NCBI GenBank assembly: GCA_014925825.1
Contig: JACGCK010000061.1
Span: 124,001 to 188,000, forward strand
DNA: 64,000 bases
Origin: Pholiota molesta
Taxonomy: Eukaryota > Basidiomycota > Agaricomycetes > Agaricales > Strophariaceae
Direction of reading: 5' to 3'
Both the position numbers and the translations under genes were made by a program. Under the pieces are notes generated by a model. That model was given only the letters and a program-made list of their open reading frames with translations. It had not been told where the DNA came from and did no database searches. Shown here piece after piece: positions 12,901-24,546 of the stretch (position 1 is the stretch's first letter; each line of letters begins with the position of its first letter).

Positions 12901-13005
12901 AGCTTTGAACTCGATGATGACACGAAAATTGGCCTCCGTGAATCATGCCAGAATATTCTCTATCCCGAGAAATCCATGGCAAACAAATTTCTGGCAATAG
13001 TTTAG
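9972..13005 (+). pseudogene. FunK1-type fungal protein kinase, copy B
   Basis: Collinear with copy A at the left end but on the opposite strand. It reads MATKVFAQQPQAQ, a 142-codon leader exon (10140-10568), the KNPDELDIRFQYSDPTS block, a 255-codon open stretch (11160-11927) and the catalytic exon from 12238 (EHGDPSLNNIMYD, LTDFDLSLLQWEP, GTVPFMAIELL). The intron 12179-12237 is shared with copy A. Relative to copy A it lacks one base near 11876 and one near 12010, both shifting frame, and it gains a stop at about 12605 in the kinase C-lobe. A C-terminal piece (12652-13005, DLWDKFFNSMKKNLPKEEQ) continues in another frame. Several independent lesions make this copy likely inactive. Confidence 0.7.
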
Positions 13006-13354
13006 TTTCTGGAATCTGGATGTCACCCATGTTATTCATTGGTTATTCATGTTATTATCATATATGTCGCATTTTGATTGCTGTCTCGACACTCTGCACG
13101 ATGTTGTAATATCAGAAATTACTCTCCCGCACTCTGAGAGGCGGAAATCGATAATATGTTCCCTTCAAATTGAAACAATCGAGGCGCCTTGACGCGTTTG
13201 TACTTCCAAGCCCCGTGACCTTTGTCATTAAACAATATTAATTGTCGCTTATGTCGGCCCGGCAAACTCATCCTTAACCTGTTTGGTCATGGCGCAGCCT
13301 GCGAGCCCGTATCTTATTCACTAATCACCATACAGGATCCATTCGCACATCGCT
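13006..13354. promoter_or_regulatory. Intergenic region, probable F-box gene promoter
   Basis: 349 bp between the end of kinase copy B and the F-box ATG, without a usable reading frame. No clear TATA box. The sequence is moderately AT-rich until about 13260. Confidence 0.35.
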
Positions 13355-14892
13355 ATGCTCCTTAATGATCTCCCTCGAGAAATTGCCGAAGAAATACTCA
13401 TTCGGTGCGATCCTATCGACGTCGCGCAGGCCGCGCAAACGTGTTCTTTTCTCCGCTTTATAGTCTACTTTGCGGGGGACTCCAAGTTGTGGAGGGATCT
13501 TTACCTTTCCCAGCCCTTTGATGATCCACGAACGACCATCTCGCAGCAGGGCTCTCCGAAAGCGTCTCCGATCGACTGGAAGACAGCCCTGCAGCGCATA
13601 ATACGTGCCCGCACTGTGCTTCTTTCGGAGAACAGCCTCGAAGTGCTGCGTCCAGGAGAATTGCGGACCGTGTTGGATACCCTGCTGGATATGATCACCA
13701 CCGTCTCTCCGAGAACGTCGTACGAGAATGTGGGAGAGCTCTCCGCGAACTTGCTTTGGGTCGCCGCGATGTTGCGTCGGGGATTTATCGACAAGCTCGA
13801 GCAGAAAACGGACATCTGCGCGAGCGCTCGTCAGCTCATTGCGCGATTGCACACATACTATGGGGTTACTCATGCAGACGCACGGCGGCAGAGCCGTGTC
13901 ACCTCTCGCGCGTATGTATATGACATGCGCCATTATAGGTCTGAAAACAAATATGGGCCCTTTCTAGCGAATGGAGGGGTTAATTGGGAGCATATGCAGG
14001 CATTGCATCATGCAGTGTCGATGCATCTCGTGGACTTGAGGGAAGACGAAGATTTCGAATTCGCGGTCTTTCCGATGAGTCTGCCGTTCACGCAGATAGT
14101 CATCCCGAAAAATTTGGACGAGGAAAGGGACTGGGCAGGGTTATCGGGTTCATGGGCGGTGTCGTTTTGTTTTTGTGATCATAGAGACTTAATGAGTGAG
14201 TTATTTTCTTTCCACCTCATATTGCCGGACCCCTCTTATTATCCTGGTGTGATGTAGTGTTTAATCATGCTAACGTAGGTTTCGTACCATCGCAAATTTT
14301 CGTGGACTAAATTGGCTTTATACATAGCAAACGACTGTTGACACGTCTCTATTCGAAGATCCAGACTTTCGAGAGGTATTCCGCTCTCTTTCTGTGCACA
14401 TTTCGGTTGTTCGAACGGAACCCGATGTCAACTATCCATCGCGACCGGTGATCCATTTCACTGGACAGATGCAGGATTCTTCGAATTCGACCATGGCAGG
14501 ACATGTCAGGATGACGCCGGACGATCAGATTCAATGGCACTTTGTGGGTCCAAGTTCTGACGATTTGCGATTTGGAAAAAATTCATTGGGGCTTCGTATT
14601 TATAGATTTCGGGAGAAGCAGGAAATATGATTTGGAGGTGAGCACTCCTTGTGGCTCCCTAAAATACTTATTAGCAAGCTCACGATGTATACAGCTCCGA
14701 GGGTGTCCAAGTTGGGGGCTTGCGGTCCTCGTTTGGGGTTTTGGGCTCATGGACCACCATCTTCCACGAGGATGATGATCCTGTGGGTCCGTAGCCCCTA
14801 TTATCTGATCTAATCAGTGCTGTGCTAATAATTGGCTCGTCTCTTTAGGTCCTTTCTGGCTTCGCAAACATATTCACGATGCTAGCATCTAG
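13355..14892 (+). CDS. F-box protein, six exons including a 5-nt microexon
   Basis: The N-terminus (LPREIAEEILIRCDPIDVAQ, residues about 5-45) is an F-box, which docks substrate receptors onto SCF ubiquitin ligases through Skp1. The rest (GSWAVSFCFCDHRDLM, TSLFEDPDFREVF, FGVLGSWTTIFHEDDDPVG, PFWLRKH) is the C-terminal domain I associate with F-box proteins of mushroom fungi; its substrate is unknown. Exons at 13355-14195, 14279-14283, 14328-14543, 14606-14637, 14695-14786 and 14849-14892 add to 1230 nt, giving 409 aa with no frame problem. Exon 2 is only five bases, but it restores phase exactly and is flanked by AG and GT. The gene looks intact, unlike its kinase neighbour upstream. Confidence 0.85.
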
Positions 14893-15065
14893 TACATATA
14901 CTGGCTGCATGTATCTTGTACTTTACAACTAAATGGATGTAAATTTAAATAGTACAACGATGAATAGTCATCGTGGGAAGGCATTCAAGTCCAGCTTAGT
15001 CCGTTTCAGATCCCCAGCTTTCCTCCAATAAACCACCATCACCACTACATCCAGCGTCGTCCTCG

Positions 15066-18000
15066 ATGTCTGATCAGCCCGCTACACCCCCGAAGCCAAA
15101 GGTGGGCTCGCTGCGCGACAGAATCGCAGCCTTCGAGAAATCAGCATCATCAGCGCCCGCTCCTGCGCCTGCGCCTGCCCCCGGCCAAAGCCAGCAGGCT
15201 TCGCGACTTGGAAGCCCAAGGTACCGTCCCCGCCCAGCTCTCCTTCAGCTGCAGCAACAGCCACGCCGTCGACTGAGCATGCAGCGTCGTCGCCGCCTGC
15301 GAAATTAGGAGGCATGTCGGCGTCGGACGCCAAGGAGAGCATCACCAAGGCAGGCAGTCTGAAGGACCGTATGGCCGCGTTGCAGGGCAAGGGCGGGTTT
15401 GGGGCCCCGACGCCGCTCGCGCCAAGCCTGCGAGTGAGAAGCCCAAGTGGAAGCCCCCTCCGGTCGTGCAGGCCCCTGTCGATGACGACGATCACACTGC
15501 GGAAGGATCAGCTCCTGCTGGGATTGCAGCTGCGGTCGAGCGCACGCTCTCTCCTCCCGCATCTGTGAAGTCACAGGAGGGCGTCGAACCGCCCAAGATA
15601 GGAGAATCCGGGGAGGAGTCGGCCTCGTCTGATGCACAAGCCGTCGCTGAAGACGACAATGCGGGCGAGGCTGCAGCCCTCGACCCCGAGGAGGAGGAGC
15701 GGCAGCGCCGTGCAGCTATCGCTGCCCGAATGGCTCGTTTGGGTGGCGCACGCGTGGGCATGGCCCCGCCTGTGTTTGGAAAGAAGCCTCCTGTCAGAAG
15801 ACCGACGCAGGAGGAAGCTCCCGTAACTGTCGAAGACGTCCCCAGATCGGAGCCTGTTTCCAGTCCAGAGCCCTCCAAGCCGGTGGAAATCGTGGCATCT
15901 CCGCCCCTTCCTGAGGACGCAAGTAAGTGGATATATGCGTGTAAATGTTATCAAGTGCTCATTGTTTTATCGTAGCTCCCGTTACATCTCCTCCCATGAA
16001 TCTCAACCAGCTGAACACTTTTCAAAGTCGCCAGGTAAGTTTCAATACTGTTCAATTTATTTCCAGAACCTAATCAAGATTTATAGAATCTCTTCTTTCT
16101 CGCAAGACCTCTGATGGCGCTTCTATCCTTTCCGCAGAGTCTGCAGAGGCGCAGTCCGTTAAGAGCCCTTCTTCCATGCCTGTCCCGGCAGTTCCACGCC
16201 GGGCAGGGCCTCCGCGCAGGAAACCAGCGAAACCAGCCGCACCTCCTCCTGAGTTCCAGAAGAACACACACCTGTCGCGAATGAAATGAAGAACCTACGG
16301 AACAACCTGTCGTAAAATCGGAATCACACCCCTGCCATTGTCCGAAGAGGCTGTTAAAAGCCTAGAAAGCGAGGAATCAAGGAAGCATTGGCGGCGATGT
16401 GAACTCTCCACCATACAATCTATACCTTCGTCTCCCAATCGTGAAAAGAGTACATCACATCACGAATCTGGGGCGGAGATTGTTTCTGAGAGAGAAGGCC
16501 AGGAAATACCATCTACTTCTCCCCAGGATGTATTCACGGACACATCTACCTCTATCCCTGAGGATACTTCGGGTTTCCTTTCTCCCCCTCCTACTTCGGT
16601 CACCGATGCATCAGAAAATCTAGCCGAAGTGGATGAAGATGAACTGGCTCATGGTCGTCATCTTGCAATGTCTCTCGCTGACCCAGCGGCAATCAATGCA
16701 GTAGATGAAAGGCTACTAGCTGAAGCACAACCAACTCCGTTGAGTGGCGAGGAACATGAAGAACTTGTAGAAGAAGACGAGCTCGCGGAAGATGAAGCTC
16801 GGAAGAAACGTGTCGCGGAACGTATTGCCAAGATGGGCGGTGTCAATCCATTTGCACCTCCTCCTCCACCTCAACGTACAGCATCTTCTGAAACAGCCCA
16901 TTCACCAGCGGCTGTGGCATCTGCGCCCATCGCTACTTCTCATTCTCCTCTTGAATCCAGCCTCATGATGAAGGGCAGGAACAAAACTCGCACTTGGTAA
17001 CTTCGAACCCAGCACATGGTGGTCAAACAGAACCTGCTTCCGAATCCAAGCCTGACGAAGAGTTTTCCGATGGTAAATATTAATCTTTCTCAATATTCAT
17101 TATCTTGGAATAAATCAATGTACTTTGTGTATTAATTGTGCCCTTTCCTGCACAGAAGTCGAAGACATGGACGATGAAGACAATGCTTCCGAATATGACT
17201 CAAGTGTGCCTCAGGATTCAATTGAACACACTCAGGGATCCGCGAAGGAACCAATTCCCATTTCAATGAGCCGGTGCCAGTGCAAGTTAGCCATGCGTCG
17301 CGTGCGCCGCCTGTTCCGCTCAGTACACGCCTGCGGTGCAAGTGCAGCAATTTAATGAAGCTAACAATGATGGCGAAAACCAGGAGGCATCGGACGAAGA
17401 GATGTTGCCTGCGAGTTCGGATGTGGCCATAACTAAGCAACCATCACCACCACAGCAGGCAGACCGGCACAACCGCCCAGACGCGTCATTCCACAAGCGC
17501 CCGAAGAAGATGAAGGCGGAGAGGAGGAAGACGAGGAGACAGACGAGGAGATCGATGAGCGTCTCGCTCAATCGCAGTTGTTTGTCCCTCCGCCTTCTGG
17601 ACAACGGGCGCCGGCGACCATTCCTCCTAGGCGGCAATTTTCACGAGACGAGGAAGACGGCGATGGGTCAGAGAACGACGCCCCGGCGCTGCCGCACCTT
17701 CAACGGCGGTCAGCAGAGGGCCCACCCGCACGCTCCCTGTCGCCGCCATCGGACTACGCATCAGAGCCAGATTCTGATCATGACGGACGAGCGCTGCCTA
17801 TTCCGCCCAGGAATGCAGGCGGGCATCCGCCGCCAGCTCGCAATGCACCTCCGCCTCCACCTCCGCATCAGGAATCACAGGACGACGATTCAGAACCTGA
17901 GGATGCACGACCTGTTCGACGTTCGCTTAGCGAACGACAACGCACTGACGATAATGCGGGACCCATCTCTCCATCGTTATTGACGCCAGCTTTCTCTTTA

Positions 18001-20199
18001 TCCGGCTCTGAAGAAGTTTTGGATGAAGAAGAGGGTGGTATGTTGCGAACGCATTTATTGGAATTCAACGATTAAACTGACATGGTTCCTATCCTCTTTC
18101 TCTCTCTTTTTTGTTTTGTCTTCTTTTCTTCTTCAAGACCCTATCGATCCAAGCTTCCATAGTCCAGACAGGAGTTCTTCTTCTGTAAATTTACATGCAG
18201 CAGCGCAATATCTAGCGATGCCTGCTGGTGTACGCACCTCGCTTCCAGTTCAGTGCCAACTAGCACCTCGCCTCCGCCGCCACCTGCACCTCCTGTGGCG
18301 GCTTCTTCGTCGGGAGTCGAAGCAAGAGAAGAAACCGAGCAAGATTCGGAACAGCTCAGGAGGAGGACAATCGCAGAGCGGATGGCGAAGCTCGGTGGCA
18401 TCAAATTTGGCGCAGCCCCTCCTGTGCCAGCTTCTCGTCCTCCACCTCCACCGGCACCCCCTCGGGATGAGAACGAGGAAAGCGCTGGAGATTTTGAAGA
18501 AGGAGAGAAGCCTGAAGTGCTGTCAGAGGAAGAGGAAGAACGCGCGCGAAAGGAGAGGATTTCGGCGAAGATGGCTCAGATGGGAGGAATGAGGATTGGG
18601 ATGATGCCCATGGGAATGGGCAGTTTACCTCCTCAGCCCTCGCATGCCCTGCGACGGGATAGCGCCCCTAAATCGCCCCCATTGCCACCCTCGGGCCCTC
18701 CTACTCGTGCAGTCCCACCATCTCGCCCACCACCCCCTCCAACACAATTGCCACCGCAACCCCAGGCTGGTGATTCCGAGTCTGAATATGGCAGCGCGGC
18801 AGCATCAGAGGACGGCGTCAAAGTGGAAGCGAGGAAAGTGAGCTGGAGGAAGTCGCCTATGAAGATGCTCAAGAGCCAGAAGAAGAAGCACCTCCTCCTC
18901 CGGTGCCTTCGAGGGCACCCGTCGCGTGTCCCAGCGACAAGACTCCCATGAGCAAGCGACTTCATCCCATGTGCCCTCGTCTCGTCCCCCAGTGCCTACC
19001 TCCATCCCAACTCGACGATCCAGTGTGCAAACCACAAGATCAACGACGGGGTCTTCCGCAGGAGATACTGCCTATAATATTCCTCCGCGAAAGTCTTCTG
19101 GTCTAATGCCTGCGAGCCAATCTGACTACGTTATGGTTGAAGAGCCGGAAACGCCCCCAATTCCTCCTGTTCGCCCCACTAGTCGAGCCTTCCCGTCGAG
19201 GAGGGCATCGCAAATGCCAACTACGTCCACTGCGGCCAAACAAAGTACTGATCCAAGCGATAGCATGTCTCAATGGGAGCTTCCCTCGATTCCAATGTCA
19301 GCGCTGGACTTCGGCGCTGGGGCCGATCTATCACTCTCTTGGACTGATGCAGGCAACGAGCCAATGCCTACCTCGCCTCCACCTCCGCCTCCACCCGCCA
19401 AAAAAGCCTCAACATCTTCTGAACTCAACCTCTCCGCGGATGACCTCATGGCGCTTTGGGGGCGCGTTGGCGTCCAAGTTTGCGAGGTCGCGACGTCGAT
19501 GTTTGAGAAATCGAGGAAGACGCTCGTCGGCGACGGGTCGTATGCCGGGTTCCTGCAGGCCGTGTTCGCTGCGGTGCCCAACGCCGCGCCCGTCCCGACC
19601 CCGGCGGGCGAGTGGGGCTACTTGATGTATGTGCAGAACGGGCCGTCGGTGCAGAAGCGCGCGAGCGAGATCATGCCTGGGGATATCGTGGAGATCCAGG
19701 ACGCGAAGCTCAAGGGGCACAAGGGGCTGCAGACGTACCATCAGAATGTGGGTGGTGCAGGGGAGGTGCTTCTTGGTGTGGTGGGCGAGTTTGAGGCGAA
19801 GAAGGCGAAGATTAGGGTGTTCCACGCGAATCAGCACGTTGGGCAGCAGGTCGGTTTTTGTCAGCTCATCTGTGTTCATGTCTTGACAATTTTTTTTCAT
19901 CACAGACTGTTGAATCTGTCAGTTACCGTTTGGAAGATCTCAAAAGTGGCATAGTAAAAGTGCGTTTTATCTTTGAGTTCTGCCGCATATATTCTGATAA
20001 CCTTTTCAAGGTATATCGAGTGTTGGAGCGTAATGTCGGTACGAACCAACTACGAACGATGAATGGTCCAGAATGCGTTCGTTTTTGGGTTCTCTTTCTT
20101 TGTCAATGCATCAGTAAACCCGGATTTTCTTTCGTCAATCCCCTTTGTATCAACAACCCAGTCCTTAGCAATAAATTCCTTTTCAATAGCAACAGCTAA
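15066..20199 (+). CDS. AIM3/BBC1-like proline-rich actin-patch protein
   Basis: Starts MSDQPATPPKPKVGSLRDRI. A long acidic and polyproline middle carries four copies of a helical motif: ARMARLGGARVGMAPP (about 15727), ERIAKMGGVNPFAPPP (about 16815), ERMAKLGGIKFGAAPP (about 18375) and AKMAQMGGMRIGMMP (about 18565). The C-terminal globular domain (VGVQVCEVATSMFEKSRKTL, EWGYLMYVQNGPSVQKRASE, GLQTYHQNVG, HVGQQ, then exons SVSYRLEDLKSGIVK and VYRVLE) resembles the cysteine-proteinase-like fold at the end of yeast Aim3/Bbc1, which act at cortical actin patches with type I myosin. At least 13 frame steps, all minus one, interrupt the reading, with no in-frame stops inside the correct frame and introns kept. 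The stop at 20199 lies about 60 codons beyond the usual family end, so the 3' end may be wrong. Confidence 0.75.
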
Positions 20200-20634
20200 T
20201 TTCACTCATTCCTAATGTACAATTTATGTTTGATTGCGATACACCAATTCTCCCCCAAACACTACACCAGGCCCGAAAAAAAGAGGGAAGTGTTCCTGGG
20301 TTGGGTACCGAACAAGACATAAAGGGATCCCAGGATTCCAGTAGGCATCCGACATAGAGGGCCTTAAAGCGTACAAGGACGCCTGATATAGATAGGAAAT
20401 GGAAAAACCAACATACGCTGCAGAAGTATCTATACAGTCAGCTTGCCTAATCCCGAAGAATTAAACAAAATCAGCCCAAAGAAACACTCACGACTTGGTT
20501 TGAGGCCTAGGACATGGAGAAGAGAGGTATCAGTTCATTTAACAAGAGGTCTCACACCGGTTCCGCTATCTTTAAGGTTGCTTGGGTATGAGTCGATAGC
20601 CTTATGGTATTTAGCTTCGTGGGGAACCAGGGGA
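20200..20634. other. Convergent intergenic region
   Basis: About 430 bp between two genes that end towards each other. It contains a plus-strand frame at 20443-20748 that overlaps the downstream minus-strand gene and is only its shadow. No terminator-like or repeat structure stands out. Confidence 0.4.
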
Positions 20635-21288
20635 TCAATGCACAGTTGCCAACAAAATATCGAATGCGGGCAGACCTTGAGCGCTGTTATCTTCCTGCTT
20701 TTTCTCTTCGTCTTTCTTGGTGTTATCGTCTTGTCGTTTAGCGTCTGATTCCCCGTCGGCGAGTTTGCGCTTCTTCTTTGGTGAGCTTTCGCTTTCGGCA
20801 GTTTCGTCTTGTGGATCTTCACTCTGAGAAGTTTCAGGAGTTGGCAACTGACGTTTCCGCGTTGTTTCTGATAGAGGTTAGAGCCAAGTGTATTCAGGCT
20901 ATTGACAAGGATAACATACGAATCGGTCTGCAAAATTTTTCTTCCTGTGTCAGTCCATTGCAAGTGAGCGAACATTCCAAGCAGGATAGAATGGAATTAA
21001 TCGCTTTACAACCAACCTTTCGAGAGCTTCTTGCGCTTTCTTTTTCTCCTCTTCTTCCTAAAACTATCGTCAGGGGAGACATCTACTGACTCAAATGCAA
21101 AGTTTGAGCACCTTGAGTGAGCGTCTTATCCTACTAAGGAATGAACCATCGTTAGAGAACACATTCGGAGGCTTCACGGAGGGAGACCTGGAGTTGCCTG
21201 ATGATTTTGATGTGCCCGTGGATGGGGTCACAGAGACCGGACTCTGCGAGTTGGAAAGAGCATCATTACTAGCAGGTGGATAAGACAT
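20635..21288 (-). CDS. Small Lys/Glu-rich protein, family not recognised
   Basis: Starts MSYPPASNDALSNSQSPVSV. Exons (minus) 21288-21112, 21057-21017, 20944-20920 and 20867-20635 give a protein of about 158 aa if one A is restored in the run near 20858. Readable blocks are NVFSNDGSFLSRIRRS, EEEEKKKAQEALER, KKNFADRF, RGKRQLPTPETSQSEDPQDE and a strongly basic SPKKKRKLADGE that is a likely nuclear localisation signal. The charged helix plus RGKR tail suggests an RNA- or nucleic-acid-associated protein, but I do not recognise a named domain. It lies tail-to-tail with the AIM3/BBC1-like gene and head-to-head with TAF6, about 280 bp apart, so the two probably share a promoter region. Confidence 0.6.
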
Positions 21289-21567
21289 GACTGTTGAGGA
21301 CGACGAGCATGACGAGATGTGAGAATTTATGTGAAGGAATACAGATTGAAGGTGGTAGAAAAGTCCAGAAATTTCCGAGGTCGTTCTCAGGGACGATCGG
21401 ACGATGTTGATCATGTCAAGCAACACCACCAAATAACAACGGCCCCTTCCCGGCATCTCCGGATGATGCACCTTGCAATACGCTTCCGTTGAACAAGAGA
21501 CACGGTTCACAAAATCTTCATGTTTCTACGATAATCACGCCCACCCACCACCGTGTTGTTCTCAGAT
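21289..21567. promoter_or_regulatory. Divergent promoter region between the small basic protein gene and TAF6
   Basis: 279 bp separate the two outward-facing start codons (21288 minus and 21568 plus). No TATA box is evident, as is common for housekeeping promoters. Long frames across it are shadows. Confidence 0.45.
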
Positions 21568-23239
21568 ATGCAGACAACTAATACAAAACCCAAGGCTCGT
21601 GGAGGACAAGGCGCGTCAACGGGTGTTTACAAAGTCGATTCTATCAAAGTGGGTGCATATCGCGAAGGAAGTGCCGTTGATGTTTATGACGACTAGGATA
21701 TCGCGGAATCACTGAACATATCGATATCCGACAGTGTTGCGTCTTCCTTAGCCAGTGACGTTGAATACCGCATCAACCAGCTCATCGAGGTGAGTGCCAC
21801 ATGCGAGCGGCTAAACGAGACATACTAAATACCTTAGGAAGCAGCGCGATTCATGCGCCATGGCCGGCGAACGATGATGACCACAGCGGACATTGATCAG
21901 GCCTTGCGCGTTCTGAACATCGAACCGCTCTACGGACATTCCCCATACAACCCCACCGTCTTTCGTCGGGCGCTTCCATTTCCACAAGTACCCGCCGCTG
22001 GGCCCGTCTACTTTCCCGAAGACGAAGAGATCGACTTCGACCGTGTTCTGCGGGAAGAGAAAATTGCGCTGCCGAAGGGTGTCAGTTGGACAGCGCATTG
22101 GTTGGCAGTCGAAGGCGTGCAACCACTCATACCCGAAAATCCGCCTGCGATACCCCGCGAGACAGATGGCGATGCTGCCGCCAAGGGAGATCTGTTGAAG
22201 GTCAACGGAATATCGCCTATGGTCAATGGTACAGGACTTCCCGGAAACCTGCCACCCGGCGCGAAGAAACCGACCACACAACAGGCGAACCAATCTCAGA
22301 ACCAACAGATCGTCAAACAGGTTCTGTCGAGAGAACTGCAACTCTACTATGCCCGTCTGACGTCCTCGCTTCTGCCACCTTCCTCCGATTTCTCGAAACG
22401 GACGGCGGCACTGGCGAGCTTGCGGAGCGATGCTGGTCTACAAGCACTTTTGCCCTATCTTGTGCGCTGGGTAGGCGAAGGCGTGGTTGGTGTCCTGAAG
22501 GAAGATTCTCCGGGTGAGAACGAAGGCAAAGTGCTGGAAGTATTGCTCGACGTCGTCAGTGCTATCTTGGACAATTCGACACTGTTCGTCGAACCATATG
22601 TAAGCCTTTCGTTCTTGAAATGCATTCCGATAGTCGCCTTACAGTAACATTGTCAGCTGCACCAAATCCTCCCTCCCATACTCTCCATTCTTCTTCATTC
22701 ATTCCTACCCTCAAGCCACGCAACTCAATTGCGAACAACGGCAGCCCAGACGCTGTCAAAACTCTGACGCAGCATTCAACGACATATCCCTCGTTATCAC
22801 CGCGCATCATGAAACCCTTCTGTTGGCCCTCATCTCCCCGGCAAAAGCCATGGTACACGAGAAGGCGCTATCCGTGGTCTTGTGGGGTCGGAAAGGAGGC
22901 CGTTAGGAAAGGCCTGGTGGAAGGCGGTGGTGCCAAGGTAGTCGCGGCAGAGTCAGAAATGGACATGGGTGATAGCTCATACCACCTTGTTAATTCCGTC
23001 ATGGTGCGTACCATCCCAATTTTCGGTTTTGTGACAAATGCTGATTGACATGTAAAACATAGGACGCTCTGCGGGTGCTTCATCCTCCTTCGGACATGGC
23101 GGATTCACTGGATCCCAACAACCCGAACGATGCGGAAACGTATTCGCAGTTGCATGAGCTGCTCGGCGAGTTCTTCGCGACACGGGTCGCGGTGGATGCT
23201 GCGTGGGCGCGGGAAATTGTTGGCACGCCAAAGCCATAG
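21568..23239 (+). CDS. TAF6: TFIID subunit 6 (TAF6)
   Basis: TAF6 forms the histone-fold heterodimer with TAF9 in TFIID and SAGA-type complexes. The histone fold is spread over exons 1-3: ASTGVYKVDSIK, DIAESLNISISDSVASSLAS, DVEYRINQLIE and EAARFMRHGRRTMMTTADID, followed by the typical LRVLNIEPLYGH. The C-terminal HEAT-repeat part is VEPYLHQILPPILSILLHSF, HSTTYPSLSPRIMK, VGKEAVRKGLVEGGGAK and DALRVLHPPSD. Exons are 21568-21648, 21697-21789, 21838-22599, 22657-23003 and 23063-23239. Exon 4 needs four single bases restored (near 22772, 22810, 22855 and 22895). With them the spliced length is exactly 488 codons including the stop. Identity is firm, and sequence error is more likely than a dead essential gene. 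Confidence 0.9.
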
Positions 23240-24014
23240 CCGCCGCCCCTCGCCCGGCGAACGGACACTTGTAGGTTCAGTGCGTAAACCATGGTCGATC
23301 ATCGATGTGGTGCAACTCCTCGGCCATTCTTTTTTTGTTTTTGTTTTGGTATTGTATTTACTTACGCGTGTGCTTTCTCCTGTGTAATTCATCACGAAAC
23401 ATTCTTTCAAGCTGTATATTTATTGCATCTAGCCTTATTCGTAAGGGCTTCGTGGTCGGCGTCAAGATTTAACGCTACTAGTACGAAATGCATAACGCAG
23501 GACACCACTCTACACAGCACACGATGCGGGTTTGGTTTCAAGCAAACAAATTCTAACTTTTCATTGCTTTTCACGTATAGTTGCCGATGGATGAATCGGT
23601 GTTAGAAACCCTTTGGAACAAGCGAAGTTCCAGTTTATACCCCGTTTTCGTTTCTTGCTTCTGTCAAGATCCTTTGAAACGGCCAGGATCCAACTATTCA
23701 ACCGGTAAGGAATAATTTTCTCAAGAGACCGTCGAACCATTTACCTATCTGCCTCAGCTATACGAGGCCAGTCTTGATAATGGATGACCGGGCTCGTTGT
23801 TTATCCATTCGTGAGTTCCGTTCTATCGTTGAAGTTTTATACGAAGTTCAATAACAGTACAGATATATGGGACACAAATGCGTCGTGATGGTTGATTTTC
23901 AAGATAGATGCAGTTTAACCGTTCAAATTGGAAGTTCATTGAAGGAAGGAACCAAGTAAAGCGAGGGAAGCGACGGCACCGAAGAAGATCATGATGCTTC
24001 AATAGCAACACAGA
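23240..24014. other. Intergenic region between TAF6 and tRNA-Lys
   Basis: About 775 bp without a supported gene. A T-rich stretch at 23325-23350 follows the TAF6 stop and may hold its 3' processing signals. Nothing else is recognised. Confidence 0.4.
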
Positions 24015-24112
24015 GCCCGCCTAGCTCAATCGGATAGAGCGTCAGACTCTTATGGCGGGTTAATCACCCATGTGATATCTGAAGGCTGCGAGTTCGACCC
24101 TCGCGGTGGGCT
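24015..24112 (+). tRNA. tRNA-Lys(CTT) with intron
   Basis: Cloverleaf by eye: acceptor GCCCGCC pairs with GGTGGGC (24105-24111), D arm GCTC/GAGC, anticodon stem TCAGA/TCTGA with loop CTCTTA and anticodon CTT, T arm CGAGTTCGACCCTCG. An intron of about 24 nt follows position 37, the canonical eukaryotic site. The discriminator base is T as read at 24112. Internal A and B box sequences are present (TAGCTCAATCGG, GTTCGACCC). A sister tRNA-Lys(TTT) lies at 31254-31346 on the other strand. Confidence 0.92.
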
Positions 24113-24546
24113 ATCAGAAGAAAATCTTTTTTCGTTCTTTTATCGCGTACTGAGGCTCGCATTTCAAAATTCAATTTCAATCTACAAGTTACATGGTTTG
24201 AGTTGACAATCTTGATGATGCCATAGGAGTACTGACGCAATTTTCCTTGATGGCTCTAGCAGGCATAAATAATGCTCAAGCGCTCATGCTCGCGTTATCG
24301 CGCATGTGCGCGCGCTGAATTGAAAACTTGAACGGCAACCAGAACATGTCTCACTTGCCCTTCCCTCTACGGCGTTACTTGCTGTCTTGTTTAGCTCTTA
24401 CTCCAAGAGTTCAGACAGTCTCAGAGTTATGGACGGTAGACCTGGATTGGCTGTAGACGCCCCTTGCAAGACTATCACCAGGGCCATCTGCCACGCTTTA
24501 GCATAAATCCAACTTTCACAAGACCCAAATATTCGAGCGCGTGGAC

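Noticed and set aside
13325..13933. A 202-codon minus-strand frame opposite the F-box exon
   Set aside because: Antisense shadow of a GC-rich exon; no motif, while the plus-strand reading gives a complete spliced F-box protein.
15066..20199. Repeated programmed minus-one ribosomal frameshifting in the AIM3/BBC1-like gene
   Set aside because: Thirteen or more sites without a shared slippery heptamer or downstream structure, and the same deletion pattern in unrelated genes, point to missing bases rather than a translation mechanism.
20535..20975. 146-codon minus-strand frame
   Set aside because: Frame-shifted reading through the exons and introns of the small basic protein gene; the exon-joined model uses another frame with better composition.
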